Assembly: GCA_016222905.1 (NCBI GenBank)
Contig: JACRPZ010000066.1
Location: forward strand, 1-39,537
From: Nitrospirota bacterium
GTDB lineage: Bacteria > Nitrospirota > Thermodesulfovibrionia > UBA6902
Direction: 5' to 3'
Length of the DNA stretch: 39,537 bases
Shown: positions 29,815-39,031 of the stretch, piece by piece
Layout of the letters: every line of letters begins with the position of its first letter
Numbering within the stretch: position 1 is the first letter of the stretch
Program-made: the position numbers and the translations under genes
Notes under the pieces: model-generated
What the model saw: only the letters and a program-made list of their open reading frames with translations
What the model was told of the DNA's origin: nothing
Database searches by the model: none

Positions 29815-29823
29815 CCATCTAAC

Positions 29824-30024
29824 CTACAGTTTTACGACATTGATTGCTTTGGGACCTTTTGGGCCTTTTTCAGTATCAAAGCTGACCTTGTCACCTTCGG
29901 CAAGACTCTTAAAGCCATTGCCCTGAATTGATGTGTGGTGAACAAAAGCTTCACTTCCGTCTTCGCACGCAATAAAGCCGAAACCTTTAGAGTCGTTAAA
30001 CCATTTTACTGTTCCTTCTGCCAT
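29824..30024 (-). CDS. cspA: Cold shock protein, CspA family
   Basis: A 66-residue single cold-shock (OB-fold) domain that binds single-stranded RNA and DNA and acts as an RNA chaperone. Both RNP motifs are present: KGFGFI (RNP1, residues 13-18) and AFVHHTSI (RNP2, about 26-33; canonical FVHFS). The ATG follows an AAGGAGGTAAAGGAAA tract, a strong ribosome-binding site. The leader between the promoter at 30139-30168 and the ATG is about 108 nt and holds a hairpin with U-tract. A similar long structured leader is known to give cold-inducible translation in other bacteria. Confidence 0.96.
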   Translation of the reverse strand: MAEGTVKWFNDSKGFGFIACEDGSEAFVHHTSIQGNGFKSLAEGDKVSFDTEKGPKGPKAINVVKL

Positions 30025-30071
30025 TTTCCTTTACCTCCTTTTCTATAAACTAAATCTCAGAAGGTCTCAAG

Positions 30072-30107
30072 AAAAAAGGCCACAAAGTCAAAAGTCTTCG
30101 TGGCCTT
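30072..30107 (-). promoter_or_regulatory. cspA leader hairpin with U-tract
   Basis: A 12-bp stem (AAGGCCACGAAG and CTTTGTGGCCTT on the minus strand, one G-U pair) with an 8-nt loop, followed directly by a run of six T. It has the form of an intrinsic terminator on the minus strand only. It lies between the predicted cspA promoter and the cspA start codon, so it may be a conditional terminator or thermosensor; alternatively it simply ends hisF transcription and cspA uses another promoter. Confidence 0.75.
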
Positions 30108-30138
30108 GCAAACGCAAAAACTTCTAAAATCTGATTTA

Positions 30139-30168
30139 ATTATAGCACATACTTCAACAGTTCGTCAA
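30139..30168 (-). promoter_or_regulatory. Promoter of cspA
   Basis: TTGACG (minus, 30163-30168), 18-nt spacer and TATAAT (30139-30144), with TG one base before the -10 (extended -10, TGCTATAAT). It lies just after the hisF stop codon, so it is separate from the hisA-hisF unit. The expected start site is near 30132. Confidence 0.72.
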
Positions 30169-30186
30169 TGAACGCATCGCAGTCTT

Positions 30187-31035
30187 TTAAATCCTGACAG
30201 GCACTCCCTTTAATCTGAGATACTCTTTGGACTCTTTAATGGAGTACTCCCTGTAATGGAAGATTGAGGCGGCAAGCGCAGCATCGGCTTTGCCCTCAAC
30301 AAGCCCTTCCCTCAAATGTTCAAGCGTCCCCACCCCACCGGATGCAACTACAGGTATTGAAACGGCCTCGGAGATTCTTCTTGTAAGCTCAATGTCATAT
30401 CCATCCTTTGTCCCGTCCCTGTCCATGCTCGTCAGGAGGATCTCGCCTGCGCCTAATTCTTCCATCTTCTTTGCCCATTTTACTGCATCTATGGCGATCA
30501 TCTTCCTGCCGCCATGAGTTGAGATGGCCCAGACCGGTTCCTCTCCAGAGAAACTCTTAAGGCAGACATCATTTAAAGAAGCATCGTCAAACCATGGCAT
30601 TATTTTAAACTCGTTAACCCTGCCAATATCCTTAACTCTCTTTGCATCCACTGCAACAACTATACACTGGCTTCCGAACCTCTCGGAAGCTCTTTTTATG
30701 AATAAAGGGTCATGAACTGCTGTGGTGTTAATAGAGACCTTGTCGCATCCTGCGTTAAGAAGCGCTCTGATATCATCCAGCGTCTTTATTCCTCCGCCCA
30801 CAGTCAACGGCATAAAGACATCATTGGCTGTCCTCGCAACAACATCAAGAATGATCTTTCTCTTCTCATGTGACGCAGTTATGTCAAGGAATACTATCTC
30901 ATCAGCACCCTGCTCATCATAGAACCTGGCATTCTCAACAGGGTCTCCTGCATCCGTAAGGTTCTGAAAGTTTACCCCTTTGACAACCCTGCCGTCCTTT
31001 ACGTCAAGACAGGGTATAATTCTCTTTGCAAGCAT
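30187..31035 (-). CDS. hisF: Imidazole glycerol phosphate synthase subunit HisF
   Basis: Cyclase subunit of IGP synthase: uses ammonia from HisH to turn PRFAR into imidazole glycerol phosphate and AICAR, linking histidine and purine synthesis. The catalytic aspartates D11 (CLDVKDG) and D130 (VAVDAKRV) of the (beta/alpha)8 barrel are at the standard positions. The C-terminal half is typical ([20 protein letters not shown]). Length of 282 is about 28 residues above normal because of an insertion after residue 134 (about 135-168: KDIGRVNEF to SFSGEEP). It directly follows hisA; hisH is not in the window. Confidence 0.95.
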   Translation of the reverse strand: MLAKRIIPCLDVKDGRVVKGVNFQNLTDAGDPVENARFYDEQGADEIVFLDITASHEKRKIILDVVARTANDVFMPLTVGGGIKTLDDIRALLNAGCDKVSINTTAVHDPLFIKRASERFGSQCIVVAVDAKRVKDIGRVNEFKIMPWFDDASLNDVCLKSFSGEEPVWAISTHGGRKMIAIDAVKWAKKMEELGAGEILLTSMDRDGTKDGYDIELTRRISEAVSIPVVASGGVGTLEHLREGLVEGKADAALAASIFHYREYSIKESKEYLRLKGVPVRI

Positions 31036-31761
31036 CTATATTTCTCCCTTTGCAGTTTTTATCGCTTCGGTAAGATCAAGCGAACCGGAATAGAGAGCCT
31101 TGCCGGTTATAACTCCCCAGAGGTTCTCTATCTTCATCAAATTCCTTATGTCATCAAGCTTCGACACTCCTCCTGAGGCAATGACAGGGATTTTAAGCGT
31201 ATACGCCATTTGCGCCATTGCATCAATATTCGGGCCGGTGAGCATGCCGTCTCTTGATATATCAGTATAAATAATGCCTGCTGTTCCGGCTTTCTCCATC
31301 TCAAGCGCAAATTCAACAGCGCCTAATTCCGTAACTTCTTCCCACCCTTTTATAGCAACCTTGCCGTCTTTTGCGTCAATGCCTGCAAGCACTTTTCCCG
31401 GAAAAATATCACATGCAATTTTAACCATATCCGGGTTCTGCGCTGCTGTAGTACCGATAATAACCCTGTCAACACCAAGAGAAAACAGCTGTTCTATCCT
31501 TTCCATATCCCTTATTCCGCCGCCGACTTCTATAGGGATATCTATCGCCTTTCTTATGGCCTCGATCTTGGAAAAGTTCCGCTGCTCTCCCGTAAACGCC
31601 CCGTCAAGGTCAACCACATGAAGAAGTTCTGCCCCAAGCTCAACCCAGTGTTCTGCCATAGAAACCGGGTCATCAGAATAAACAGTTACCTCTTCCCGCT
31701 TCCCCTGAAGCAGCCTGACACATTTGCCATCTTTAAGGTCTATTGCCGGTATAATTATCAT
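31036..31761 (-). CDS. hisA: ProFAR isomerase HisA
   Basis: 1-(5-phosphoribosyl)-5-[(5-phosphoribosylamino)methylideneamino]imidazole-4-carboxamide isomerase, the Amadori step of histidine synthesis. The catalytic D8 (IPAIDLKDG) and D129 (AGIDAKDG) and the phosphate-binding GGGIRD are present. Length of 241 residues is normal. The stop codon abuts hisF. The ATG overlaps the stop of the diguanylate cyclase gene by one base (TAATG), an arrangement that suggests translational re-initiation. Confidence 0.97.
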   Translation of the reverse strand: MIIIPAIDLKDGKCVRLLQGKREEVTVYSDDPVSMAEHWVELGAELLHVVDLDGAFTGEQRNFSKIEAIRKAIDIPIEVGGGIRDMERIEQLFSLGVDRVIIGTTAAQNPDMVKIACDIFPGKVLAGIDAKDGKVAIKGWEEVTELGAVEFALEMEKAGTAGIIYTDISRDGMLTGPNIDAMAQMAYTLKIPVIASGGVSKLDDIRNLMKIENLWGVITGKALYSGSLDLTEAIKTAKGEI

Positions 31762-32735
31762 TAAAGCCTCTTCTTACGTTTCTTCTGTTCATACATCATG
31801 CTGTCAGCTTTCTCAAGTAGCTCATCAACATTACATGGGTTTTTTGGGTCATAATAAGCCAGTCCCGCGCTTATCTCAAGCTTATACCCACGATACTGGT
31901 TGATTGAGTTATAGGTATCAATCTTCTTTTGCAGGCGGTCTATGATAATAGCAGTATCGTTTCCTACAATGCCTATCGGGATGACTACAAACTCGTCTCC
32001 GCCTATACGGGCGATTATATCAGACTCCCGATAGCTGTCCCTCAGAATCTTGGCTGTTTCGCTGAGCATCATATCGCCTTCTCTATGCCCAAATTTATCA
32101 TTTATCTCCTTTAAACCGTCAAGGTCCGCATAAAGCATGAATATGCCCTTCTTATCACGGTTAGCTATCTTTAAATGCTGTTCCGCAAGAACCAAAAAGC
32201 CGCGCCTGTTGTACAAACCGGTCAGTTCATCTGTAAGCGATACAGTGCGCAGTTCGTCCTCCATATGTTTTCTCTTTGTAATATCTTTTGAAATAACGGT
32301 CACAGCGACTGTCTCTCCTGCGGAATTCTTGACAGGACTGTACGTCTGAAGAAAATATCTTGCATCCCTGAAGCTCGCGTATTCATATTGGATGGATTTC
32401 CCTTGTTTTATAGCTTTGCCTGCTCTTTCAATAAATAATGCTGTCTCCTCCTGTGAATGCAGATCGCGGTATGACTTGCCCTTAACCTGTTCTTCCGACA
32501 ACCCCAGTCTTGACAGGTGTTTTTTATTGATAAAAAGATATTTATAATCCCTGTCCACAAGATAAATAGAGTCGTCTGTAGAATCAACAAGGGAACGATA
32601 TTTTTCCTCGCTCTCCATCAGCGCCTTCTCGTACTGAATGCGTTTCAACTCCGACTCTTTCATCTCAGATAAGCGCTGACGCAACTCTGCAACTTCATTC
32701 AGAAGCTGCTCTTTTGTTTTATCTTTATCTTCCAT
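31761..32735 (-). CDS. PAS-GGDEF diguanylate cyclase
   Basis: A 324-residue cytoplasmic signalling enzyme that makes cyclic di-GMP from two GTP. A short N-terminal coiled coil (KTKEQLLNEVAELRQRL) is followed by a PAS/PAC sensor domain (about 43-155; SEEKYRSLVDSTDDSIYLVD, then ISKDITKRKHMEDEL) and a GGDEF domain (about 165-324). The active site IGGDEFV is intact, and RESD five residues before it forms the allosteric I-site, so product inhibition is expected. No membrane helix or EAL domain. The PAS ligand is unknown. It overlaps hisA by one base. Confidence 0.92.
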   Translation of the reverse strand: MEDKDKTKEQLLNEVAELRQRLSEMKESELKRIQYEKALMESEEKYRSLVDSTDDSIYLVDRDYKYLFINKKHLSRLGLSEEQVKGKSYRDLHSQEETALFIERAGKAIKQGKSIQYEYASFRDARYFLQTYSPVKNSAGETVAVTVISKDITKRKHMEDELRTVSLTDELTGLYNRRGFLVLAEQHLKIANRDKKGIFMLYADLDGLKEINDKFGHREGDMMLSETAKILRDSYRESDIIARIGGDEFVVIPIGIVGNDTAIIIDRLQKKIDTYNSINQYRGYKLEISAGLAYYDPKNPCNVDELLEKADSMMYEQKKRKKRL

Positions 32736-33135
32736 TTTGTACCAGATAAAATCTGTAAACCAAACTCATATATATCAAAGACAGGAAATTATCAATTATC
32801 TGAATTTAATTGTCAATTAAAATCCTGCTAATGAGTTTATAGTAAGCTTTTCGACAACTTACCTAACGACTCCTTTTATTTTATGACATTTATGTTCTAA
32901 AATATATTACCCTTTAATGAAAAGGACGGATTATTTACCAAAGCCGGGATATTCAGGAAATTATGCGATATGAGATGGGGGTAGCAATCATTATTTTATA
33001 ATTGAGTTGCTTTTTCAAGGCCTTGCACTTCAAGCAGGTTCAAGCAATGTTCTCTACAGCAAGTTGACAATCTCATATGTTTTAAACTATTATTTATAGT
33101 TAAATTTATATACAAGTCTTTTTGGAGAATTAATT
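32736..33135. other. Intergenic region upstream of rplM
   Basis: A 400-nt AT-rich gap between the divergent diguanylate cyclase and rplM. It holds the rplM promoter at 33064-33093. Around 32744 there is a small palindrome CAGATAAAATCTG close to the diguanylate cyclase start. No open frame, tRNA or clear terminator is visible in the middle part. Confidence 0.7.
33064..33093 (+). promoter_or_regulatory. Promoter of rplM-rpsI
   Basis: TTGACA (33064-33069), 18-nt spacer, TATTAT (33088-33093). A start site near 33100 leaves a leader of about 36 nt, with GGAGAAT before the ATG at 33136. Such a short leader leaves little room for a structured L13-type autoregulatory element. Confidence 0.7.
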
Positions 33136-33570
33136 ATGAAGACCCTTTTTGCTAAAAATACCGACGTAATAAGAAAATGGCACATCGTAGACGCCGACGG
33201 AATGGTTGTTGGCAGACTCGCATCCAGAGTTGCTTCAATCCTTAGAGGTAAAACCAAACCGGTTTATACCCCGCATGTGGATACAGGCGATTTTGTCATT
33301 GTTCTTAACGCTGCAAAAGTTCGTTTCACAGGAAATAAACTTGAGCAAAAAAAATATTACCATCACTCAGGTTATCCCGGCGGACTTAAAATGAAAACGG
33401 CAAAAGATATTATGAATGAGTCTCCTGAAAGGATTATCATGTCTGCTGTTAAAGGTATGCTGCCAAAGAATGCCCTTGGAAAACAGCAGTTGAGAAAATT
33501 GAAGGTTTACAAGAATAACGAACATTCTCATAAAGCCCAGAATCCTGAAATATTAAACCTGAAGGTATAA
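33136..33570 (+). CDS. rplM: 50S ribosomal protein L13
   Basis: Primary-binding protein of the large ribosomal subunit. Recognisable from [43 protein letters not shown] and [18 protein letters not shown]. At 144 residues it has the usual length. It forms a conserved operon with rpsI, 10 nt downstream. L13 and S9 co-occur in nearly all bacteria. Confidence 0.98.
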   Translation: MKTLFAKNTDVIRKWHIVDADGMVVGRLASRVASILRGKTKPVYTPHVDTGDFVIVLNAAKVRFTGNKLEQKKYYHHSGYPGGLKMKTAKDIMNESPERIIMSAVKGMLPKNALGKQQLRKLKVYKNNEHSHKAQNPEILNLKV

Positions 33571-33580
33571 GGAGAAAAAC

Positions 33581-33973
33581 ATGGCTGTAATTGAATATAA
33601 TGCAACTGGAAGAAGAAAGACTTCCATTGCCCAGGTATTTATGAAACCGGGCAAGGGAAACATAATAATTAACGACAAGCCTCTCACCAAATACTATCCG
33701 TATGAGACCATGAAGATGATAGTCCAGCAACCCTTAAACTTAGTGGCTGTCAATGGCAAATATGATGTTACTGTCAGAGTAAAAGGCGGTGGTGTAACCG
33801 GACAAGCTGGCGCCATAAGACATGGCATTGCAAGGGCTCTGGTAAAGATCAATTCTGATTTCAGGACACAACTCAAGAAGGAAGGTTTGCTTACAAGAGA
33901 CCCAAGAGTAGTTGAGAGAAAAAAGTACGGTCAAAAAGGCGCAAGGGCACGTTTCCAGTTCTCAAAGAGATAA
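33581..33973 (+). CDS. rpsI: 30S ribosomal protein S9
   Basis: Small-subunit protein whose C-terminal tail reaches the P-site tRNA. The sequence runs [19 protein letters not shown], then [21 protein letters not shown], and ends RARFQFSKR, the basic tail that contacts the anticodon stem. At 130 residues it is normal. AAGGAGAA precedes the ATG. argC follows after 72 nt; a short AT-rich stem (33975-33995) lies in that gap but is not a convincing terminator, so read-through into argC is possible. Confidence 0.98.
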   Translation: MAVIEYNATGRRKTSIAQVFMKPGKGNIIINDKPLTKYYPYETMKMIVQQPLNLVAVNGKYDVTVRVKGGGVTGQAGAIRHGIARALVKINSDFRTQLKKEGLLTRDPRVVERKKYGQKGARARFQFSKR

Positions 33974-34045
33974 TTTGTTAATGCTTAATTAACAATATTT
34001 ACAATTTACCTTCGCTCATAACAGAACGTTCATTACGGTCTTTAA

Positions 34046-35092
34046 ATGTTAAAAGTTGCTATATTAGGCGGAAGCGGATATACAGGCTCTGAACTTTTAA
34101 GACTGCTACTGAGCCACCCGCAAGCAAAGATTACAGCCGTAACTTCAGAGCGTTTAGCAGGCTCTCATGTCTCTGACGTCTTTTTAAATATCAGGGGCAC
34201 CGGTTTAGTATACGAACCCTTGAAGCCGGAGAATCTGATAAAGAAGGCCGACCTATTCTTCCTATGTCTCCCCCATAAAACTTCGCAGGAAGCCGCCTCC
34301 TTTTTTTACAATTCAGGTAAAAAAGTAATAGACCTATCCGCAGATTACAGGCTGAAAAGCGCAGCGGTATATGAAAAATGGTACGAGACCCCTCATAAGT
34401 TTAAGTCGTTGCTGAAAAAGGCTGTTTACGGCCTTCCTGAGATATACAGAAGTGAAATAGAGAATGCCTCTTTGATAGCAAATCCAGGTTGTTACCCAAC
34501 CGGGGCGATCCTTGGACTTGCTCCTATAATCGGCACAAACCTTGCGGAGATTGATTCAATCATAATTGATTCTAAATCCGGCGTGTCAGGAGCAGGAAGA
34601 AATCCGGCGCTGCCTTTTATGTTCTCAGAAGCCAATGAGTCTGTTAAAGCATATGCCATTGCCAGCCATCGTCATACCCCAGAGATAGAGCAGGAACTGA
34701 GCCTCATGTCAAAGAAGAAGCTTAATATAATCTTTACTCCTCACATTATGCCTATGGATAGGGGAATTCTAAGCACAATTTACGTCCGACTTGGAAACAG
34801 TGCGAGTCTCTCAACCATCCAGAATATGTATAGAAATTTCTATAAAAGCGCGCCATTTGTCAGGGTGCTTAAAAACGGGATTTATCCTATAACTAAAGCT
34901 GTTAAAGGGAGCAATTACTGTGACATCTCGGTATTCCTTGATAAGCGCCAGAGTAATCATAATACTCTTATCATTGTAACTGCAATAGACAATCTCTTAA
35001 AAGGGGCCTCCGGACAGGCCGTGCAAAACATGAATATTATGCACGGATTTGAAGAAACAGCCGGGCTGGCAAGCCTATCGCCCTCCCCTTAA
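34046..35092 (+). CDS. argC: N-acetyl-gamma-glutamyl-phosphate reductase
   Basis: NADPH-dependent reductase of arginine synthesis, converting N-acetylglutamyl phosphate to the semialdehyde. The dinucleotide-binding loop GGSGYTGSELLRLL is at residues 8-21 and the catalytic Cys is C149 in NPGCYPTG; the DNLLKGASGQAVQNM segment near the end is also typical. At 348 residues it has normal length. It is followed by argJ after 92 nt, so it belongs to an arginine unit downstream of the ribosomal proteins. Confidence 0.96.
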   Translation: MLKVAILGGSGYTGSELLRLLLSHPQAKITAVTSERLAGSHVSDVFLNIRGTGLVYEPLKPENLIKKADLFFLCLPHKTSQEAASFFYNSGKKVIDLSADYRLKSAAVYEKWYETPHKFKSLLKKAVYGLPEIYRSEIENASLIANPGCYPTGAILGLAPIIGTNLAEIDSIIIDSKSGVSGAGRNPALPFMFSEANESVKAYAIASHRHTPEIEQELSLMSKKKLNIIFTPHIMPMDRGILSTIYVRLGNSASLSTIQNMYRNFYKSAPFVRVLKNGIYPITKAVKGSNYCDISVFLDKRQSNHNTLIIVTAIDNLLKGASGQAVQNMNIMHGFEETAGLASLSPSP

Positions 35093-35184
35093 GTTATAAA
35101 TGTAAATTGCTCACAAGTCACGCGGTACAAGCCGAATAGGAATTGTAATGCAGCATTCGTTAAATGAATTAGAGGAAACTTTGG

Positions 35185-36387
35185 ATGGGGAAGAAATCTT
35201 TAAACAATAGATATTATGTTCCGGGTTTCAGCTTTTCCGGGATATCTTCAGGCATAAAAAAGTCAGGCGCAAAGGACCTTGCCCTTATCGTCTCTGAACA
35301 GACAGCCAATATAGCGGGTGTCTTTACAACCAACAGGATAAAGGCCGCTCCTGTAAAGCTTGATATAAGACGCATAAAATCAGGCAGAGGGCAGGCGATA
35401 ATAATCAACAGCGGCAATGCCAATGCATGCACAGGAGAAACGGGTTATAAAAATGCTGATGAGATGACAAAAATTACTTCTCAAGAACTTGGATTACCCA
35501 AAAACCTTGTCTATATCTCATCAACAGGCATAATCGGAAGACCCTTGCAAATGCCAAAGATAATACGGGCTATCCCCAAGGCTGTTAAAGAACTTTCACC
35601 CGCGTCCTTGGAAAATGCGGCATCTGCGATAATGACAACGGACACATTCACAAAAATAGCATTAAGAAAAATCAATATCGGAAACAAAACGGGAACAATT
35701 GCCGGCATTGCTAAGGGTGCCGCCATGATATGTCCTAATATGGCAACTATGCTAAGTTTTATTATGACCGACGTATCTGTAAAACCCGCAGATCTTGATT
35801 CATCTCTGCGCAGAGCTATTAGCAATTCATTCAATGTGCTTGCAGTAGATAATGATATGAGTACAAACGACACAGTTTTGATAATGGCAAACGGCAAACT
35901 CGGGAACAGGGAAATTTCAGAAAAGTCTTCCCATTATAAAAAGTTTGTACAAGGACTGAATGAAGTTACATATGACCTTGCAAGAATGATAGCAGCAGAC
36001 GGAGAGGGTTCAACCAAAGTTATTGAAATTGTTGTGCAAAGCGCCGGATCAAAAACCGATGCAGAGAAGATAGCAAAATCAATAGCAACCTCAATGCTTG
36101 TAAAGACTGCAATTTATGGGGAAGACCCGAACTGGGGAAGGATTATCTCTGCAATAGGTTATTCAAAAGCAGATGTCAAAGAAGAGAGAATAGATATTTA
36201 CATTAACGATATAAAGGTTGTGGGAAGAGGAAAAGGCTTAAATAAAAGCATCGCTGCCCAAAAAAGCCTTTCCGGAAAAGAGATAACCATCACTGTAAAG
36301 CTTGGAGTAGGAAAGGGCAGCGCAAAAGCTATTACCTGTGATCTGACAGAAAATTACATAAAACTTAATGCTCATTATACAACTTAA
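35185..36387 (+). CDS. argJ: Bifunctional ornithine acetyltransferase/N-acetylglutamate synthase
   Basis: Recycles the acetyl group from N-acetylornithine to glutamate in arginine synthesis and may also use acetyl-CoA. The self-cleavage nucleophile T188 lies in NMATML after KGAAMICP; autoproteolysis there gives alpha and beta chains. NSGNANACTG (about 73-82) and AIYGEDPNWGR (about 312-322) are conserved. Length of 400 is normal. GAGGA before the ATG supports the start. With argC it gives two steps of the acetyl-cycle; other arg genes are outside the window. Confidence 0.96.
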   Translation: MGKKSLNNRYYVPGFSFSGISSGIKKSGAKDLALIVSEQTANIAGVFTTNRIKAAPVKLDIRRIKSGRGQAIIINSGNANACTGETGYKNADEMTKITSQELGLPKNLVYISSTGIIGRPLQMPKIIRAIPKAVKELSPASLENAASAIMTTDTFTKIALRKINIGNKTGTIAGIAKGAAMICPNMATMLSFIMTDVSVKPADLDSSLRRAISNSFNVLAVDNDMSTNDTVLIMANGKLGNREISEKSSHYKKFVQGLNEVTYDLARMIAADGEGSTKVIEIVVQSAGSKTDAEKIAKSIATSMLVKTAIYGEDPNWGRIISAIGYSKADVKEERIDIYINDIKVVGRGKGLNKSIAAQKSLSGKEITITVKLGVGKGSAKAITCDLTENYIKLNAHYTT

Positions 36388-36467
36388 ATTTTAATATTTT
36401 TCTTGCCTGTGGCTAATAAATAATCTTTGCAAGCTTAGCAGTATTATGCCATTAAGTGATTTAATGC

Positions 36468-36496
36468 TTGACATACGCTGAATACTTCTATATTTT
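36468..36496 (+). promoter_or_regulatory. Candidate promoter of the LysM protein gene
   Basis: TTGACA (36468-36473) with TATTTT (36491-36496) at a 17-nt spacer, or TATATT (36489-36494) at 15. The -35 is perfect. The gene starts at 36534 after a GGAGGG ribosome-binding site. It makes the gene independent of argJ. Confidence 0.6.
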
Positions 36497-36533
36497 AATC
36501 ATATATACTTAAATCAAAACATATGGAGGGAAA

Positions 36534-37529
36534 ATGAGAAAGGTAAGAACTTTTATTATAATATCACTTATTTTTTGTGCTAGTATCGCAGCTGCAGATG
36601 AATATATAATTCAGGAAGGAGATACTCTCTGGGGCATCTCGGAAAGTCATTACAATGACACATTTCTATGGCCAAAGCTCTGGAAATTTAATCCTCACAT
36701 CGAAAACCCCGATCTTATTTATCCCGGCACAAAGATAAGTATCCCCACTAAAGAAGAGCTTTTGGGACAGGCTGTCACAGTACCTGTAGTAGAGACAGAG
36801 CAGCCCCCTGTGATAACACCGCAGGTTCCTGTGGTTGAACCCACAGTTGAAATTCCAGTCGAAAAACCTAAACCGCCAAAAAAATTTTTAATTGGGAAAA
36901 ACGTATACAATTCACTTGGCTGGATCTCCGCAGAGAAACCGGGCATTGGTCAGATAATCGCCTCCCCTACGGAAAGAAACATTTTTGGCAGTAATGACAT
37001 TGTTTATCTTAAAGCTGACAAAGACCTGATCAGCGGCGACAAGTTCCTTACAGTTAGAACGATAAAGAAAGTTAAGCATCCAAAAACAGGCAAGAGCATG
37101 GGTTATCAAATAAGGGTAACCGGCATTGTGGAAGTCATTGGGAAAGACAGCGGAACACCTAAGTCAAAGGTGGAATATGCCTTTGAAGATATAAATATCG
37201 GGGACAGGATCATTGCATTACGTGAAACAGACCCGCCTTTAGCTCCTGATGTACCGAGAACTCCTGATATACACGGCTATATTGTAGAATCCTACATGAA
37301 TGATTCAATAACGAGCGCATATAAACTTATTTATCTTGACAAAGGACTGGTTGACGGGCTTGAAGCAGGAGATATATTCTCTCTATTTTCTGAAGAGCCT
37401 GTGATGCATACTATGCATACTATAGGAACAATGCAGATTGTATCGCTTCAGCCTGCCACTTCAACAGCAATAGTGCTTGATAGCACAAAAGAGATAACTG
37501 TAGGCGATATGTGGGGGAAGAAAGAATAA
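36534..37529 (+). CDS. Exported LysM-domain protein
   Basis: A 331-residue exported protein. A signal peptide (MRKVRTFIIISLIFCASIAAA) is followed by a LysM domain (about 23-72: YIIQEGDTLWGISE, then NPDLIYPGTKISIP), which binds peptidoglycan. A Pro/Val/Glu-rich linker (about 80-117) leads to a C-terminal domain of about 210 residues with IYLDKGLVDGLEAGDIFSL and a final VLDSTKEITVGDMW, a beta-rich pattern found in uncharacterised LysM proteins of related bacteria. Two direct copies of a 9-nt unit (37404-37421) give MHTMHT near residue 293. It probably sits in the periplasm, bound to the wall; its role there is unknown. Confidence 0.85.
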   Translation: MRKVRTFIIISLIFCASIAAADEYIIQEGDTLWGISESHYNDTFLWPKLWKFNPHIENPDLIYPGTKISIPTKEELLGQAVTVPVVETEQPPVITPQVPVVEPTVEIPVEKPKPPKKFLIGKNVYNSLGWISAEKPGIGQIIASPTERNIFGSNDIVYLKADKDLISGDKFLTVRTIKKVKHPKTGKSMGYQIRVTGIVEVIGKDSGTPKSKVEYAFEDINIGDRIIALRETDPPLAPDVPRTPDIHGYIVESYMNDSITSAYKLIYLDKGLVDGLEAGDIFSLFSEEPVMHTMHTIGTMQIVSLQPATSTAIVLDSTKEITVGDMWGKKE

Positions 37530-37561
37530 CGAGCTACGGCCTGATTTAAATTTGTATACTA

Positions 37562-38998
37562 TTATGTAGTAACGAGTGTCTTAAGCGCCTTGAGCCTGCT
37601 CGGATGCTTGAGTTTTCTCAGTGCTTTTGCTTCAATCTGTCTTACTCGTTCTCTTGTAATCGTAAGATGCCTGCCCACTTCCTCAAGGGTATGGTCCCTG
37701 TCTACCCCTATTCCAAACCGCATCCTGATTACCCTTTCCTCTTTAGGGGTAAGCGTACAAAGCACTTTCTGAATATACGTTGATGTTTCTTTGCCCTCAG
37801 CATCCTCATACGGAGAAGGGCTGTTTTTATCGCCGATAAAATCCTCTAATTCAGTATCTTCATCTCCAACAGGAGTCTGAAGCGCGATAGGATCCTGAAT
37901 AGCCCTAAACACATCCTCAACCTTTTTAGTCGAAACCTCAAGTTTTACAGCTATCTCCTCATTAGTCGGTTCTCTGCCAAGGCCCTGAGTAAGCTCTCTC
38001 GATGCCTTTGTAACCCTGTTATAAAACTCCATCATATGTACAGGCACTCTTATCGTCTTAGTCTGGTCAATAAGTGCCCTTGTAATCGCCTGCCTGATCC
38101 ACCATGTTGCATATGTGCTGAATTTAAAGCCTTTTTCATACTTAAACTTATCAACGGCCTTCATAAGGCCGATATTTCCTTCCTGGATAAGATCAAGCAG
38201 CGGCAGACCCCTGCCGACATAGTTCTTTGCAATATTTACAACCAGCCTCAGATTTCGGGTGATTAACTCATCTTTTGCCGCGCTCATAAAAGCCTGCACC
38301 TTATATATCCTATCCCATAGCGATAGTAGAACATTAACCTTTATCCCAACCTCGCTATTTATCCCCCTGAAGGTCTTTTGAGCCCTGACTAAAAGTTCCT
38401 CCATCTCAGTCAATCTTACAGAGTTTATCTTTTTTTTATTCTTCTCACGCTTTATAATGTCTTTCAAAGCGCTAACCGAACCTCCATACCTTGATAACTC
38501 TTCATTTATGGCCATTCCATCATCTACCTTCATCTTTAATATTGATAAAACATTGTTTATTATTACTAAGTTGCGTTCTTCCTCTTCCATATCTTCAGGC
38601 ATTTCTTCTTCACTCTTGAAAATTTTCTCCACCTTTTTAGTTAAAGGAATAGGCTTTAAAATGCTCATAAGTATTTCTTTGCCTTCTTCGAGTTTTTTCG
38701 CAAGCTCTACTTCTTCAGCTTTTGTCAGGATTGAGATATCGCCCATTGAGTGAAAGTAGGCCTGAACAAGATCCTCTGCCTTCTCAGATACCTCAATCTC
38801 TTCATCATCAAGCACTGGCAGATTTTCTTCCGACTCAACAATACGTACTCCCATGTCCTGCAGAAGATCCATCAGTTCTTCTATTTCATCAGGAGTAAAG
38901 AACTCTGAAGGGAGTGCATCATTAATTTCATCATAAGTAAGAACACCCCGTTTTTTACCAAGTTCAATTATTTCGTCAAAAATATCTTTTTCTTTCAT
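37562..38998 (-). CDS. rpoD: RNA polymerase primary sigma factor RpoD
   Basis: Housekeeping sigma-70 factor directing promoter recognition. Region 1.1 is present ([17 protein letters not shown]), so it is a primary sigma; 1.2 is seen in [17 protein letters not shown]; region 2 in [37 protein letters not shown] and the [14 protein letters not shown] stretch; region 3.2 in [10 protein letters not shown]; region 4.2 in [20 protein letters not shown], ending KHPSR. At 478 residues it lacks the large non-conserved insertion of the E. coli protein. The promoters seen here (TTGACA/TATAAT-like) fit such a sigma. It lies directly downstream of the rRNA operon end; dnaG is not adjacent within the window. 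Confidence 0.96.
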   Translation of the reverse strand: MKEKDIFDEIIELGKKRGVLTYDEINDALPSEFFTPDEIEELMDLLQDMGVRIVESEENLPVLDDEEIEVSEKAEDLVQAYFHSMGDISILTKAEEVELAKKLEEGKEILMSILKPIPLTKKVEKIFKSEEEMPEDMEEEERNLVIINNVLSILKMKVDDGMAINEELSRYGGSVSALKDIIKREKNKKKINSVRLTEMEELLVRAQKTFRGINSEVGIKVNVLLSLWDRIYKVQAFMSAAKDELITRNLRLVVNIAKNYVGRGLPLLDLIQEGNIGLMKAVDKFKYEKGFKFSTYATWWIRQAITRALIDQTKTIRVPVHMMEFYNRVTKASRELTQGLGREPTNEEIAVKLEVSTKKVEDVFRAIQDPIALQTPVGDEDTELEDFIGDKNSPSPYEDAEGKETSTYIQKVLCTLTPKEERVIRMRFGIGVDRDHTLEEVGRHLTITRERVRQIEAKALRKLKHPSRLKALKTLVTT

Positions 38999-39031
38999 AA
39001 ATACCTAACAATTCCAAGTTTATTAATAACA

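Noticed and set aside
33974-33996. Terminator after rpsI.
   Set aside because: The 8-bp stem is entirely A/T apart from one G-C pair and lacks a T-run.
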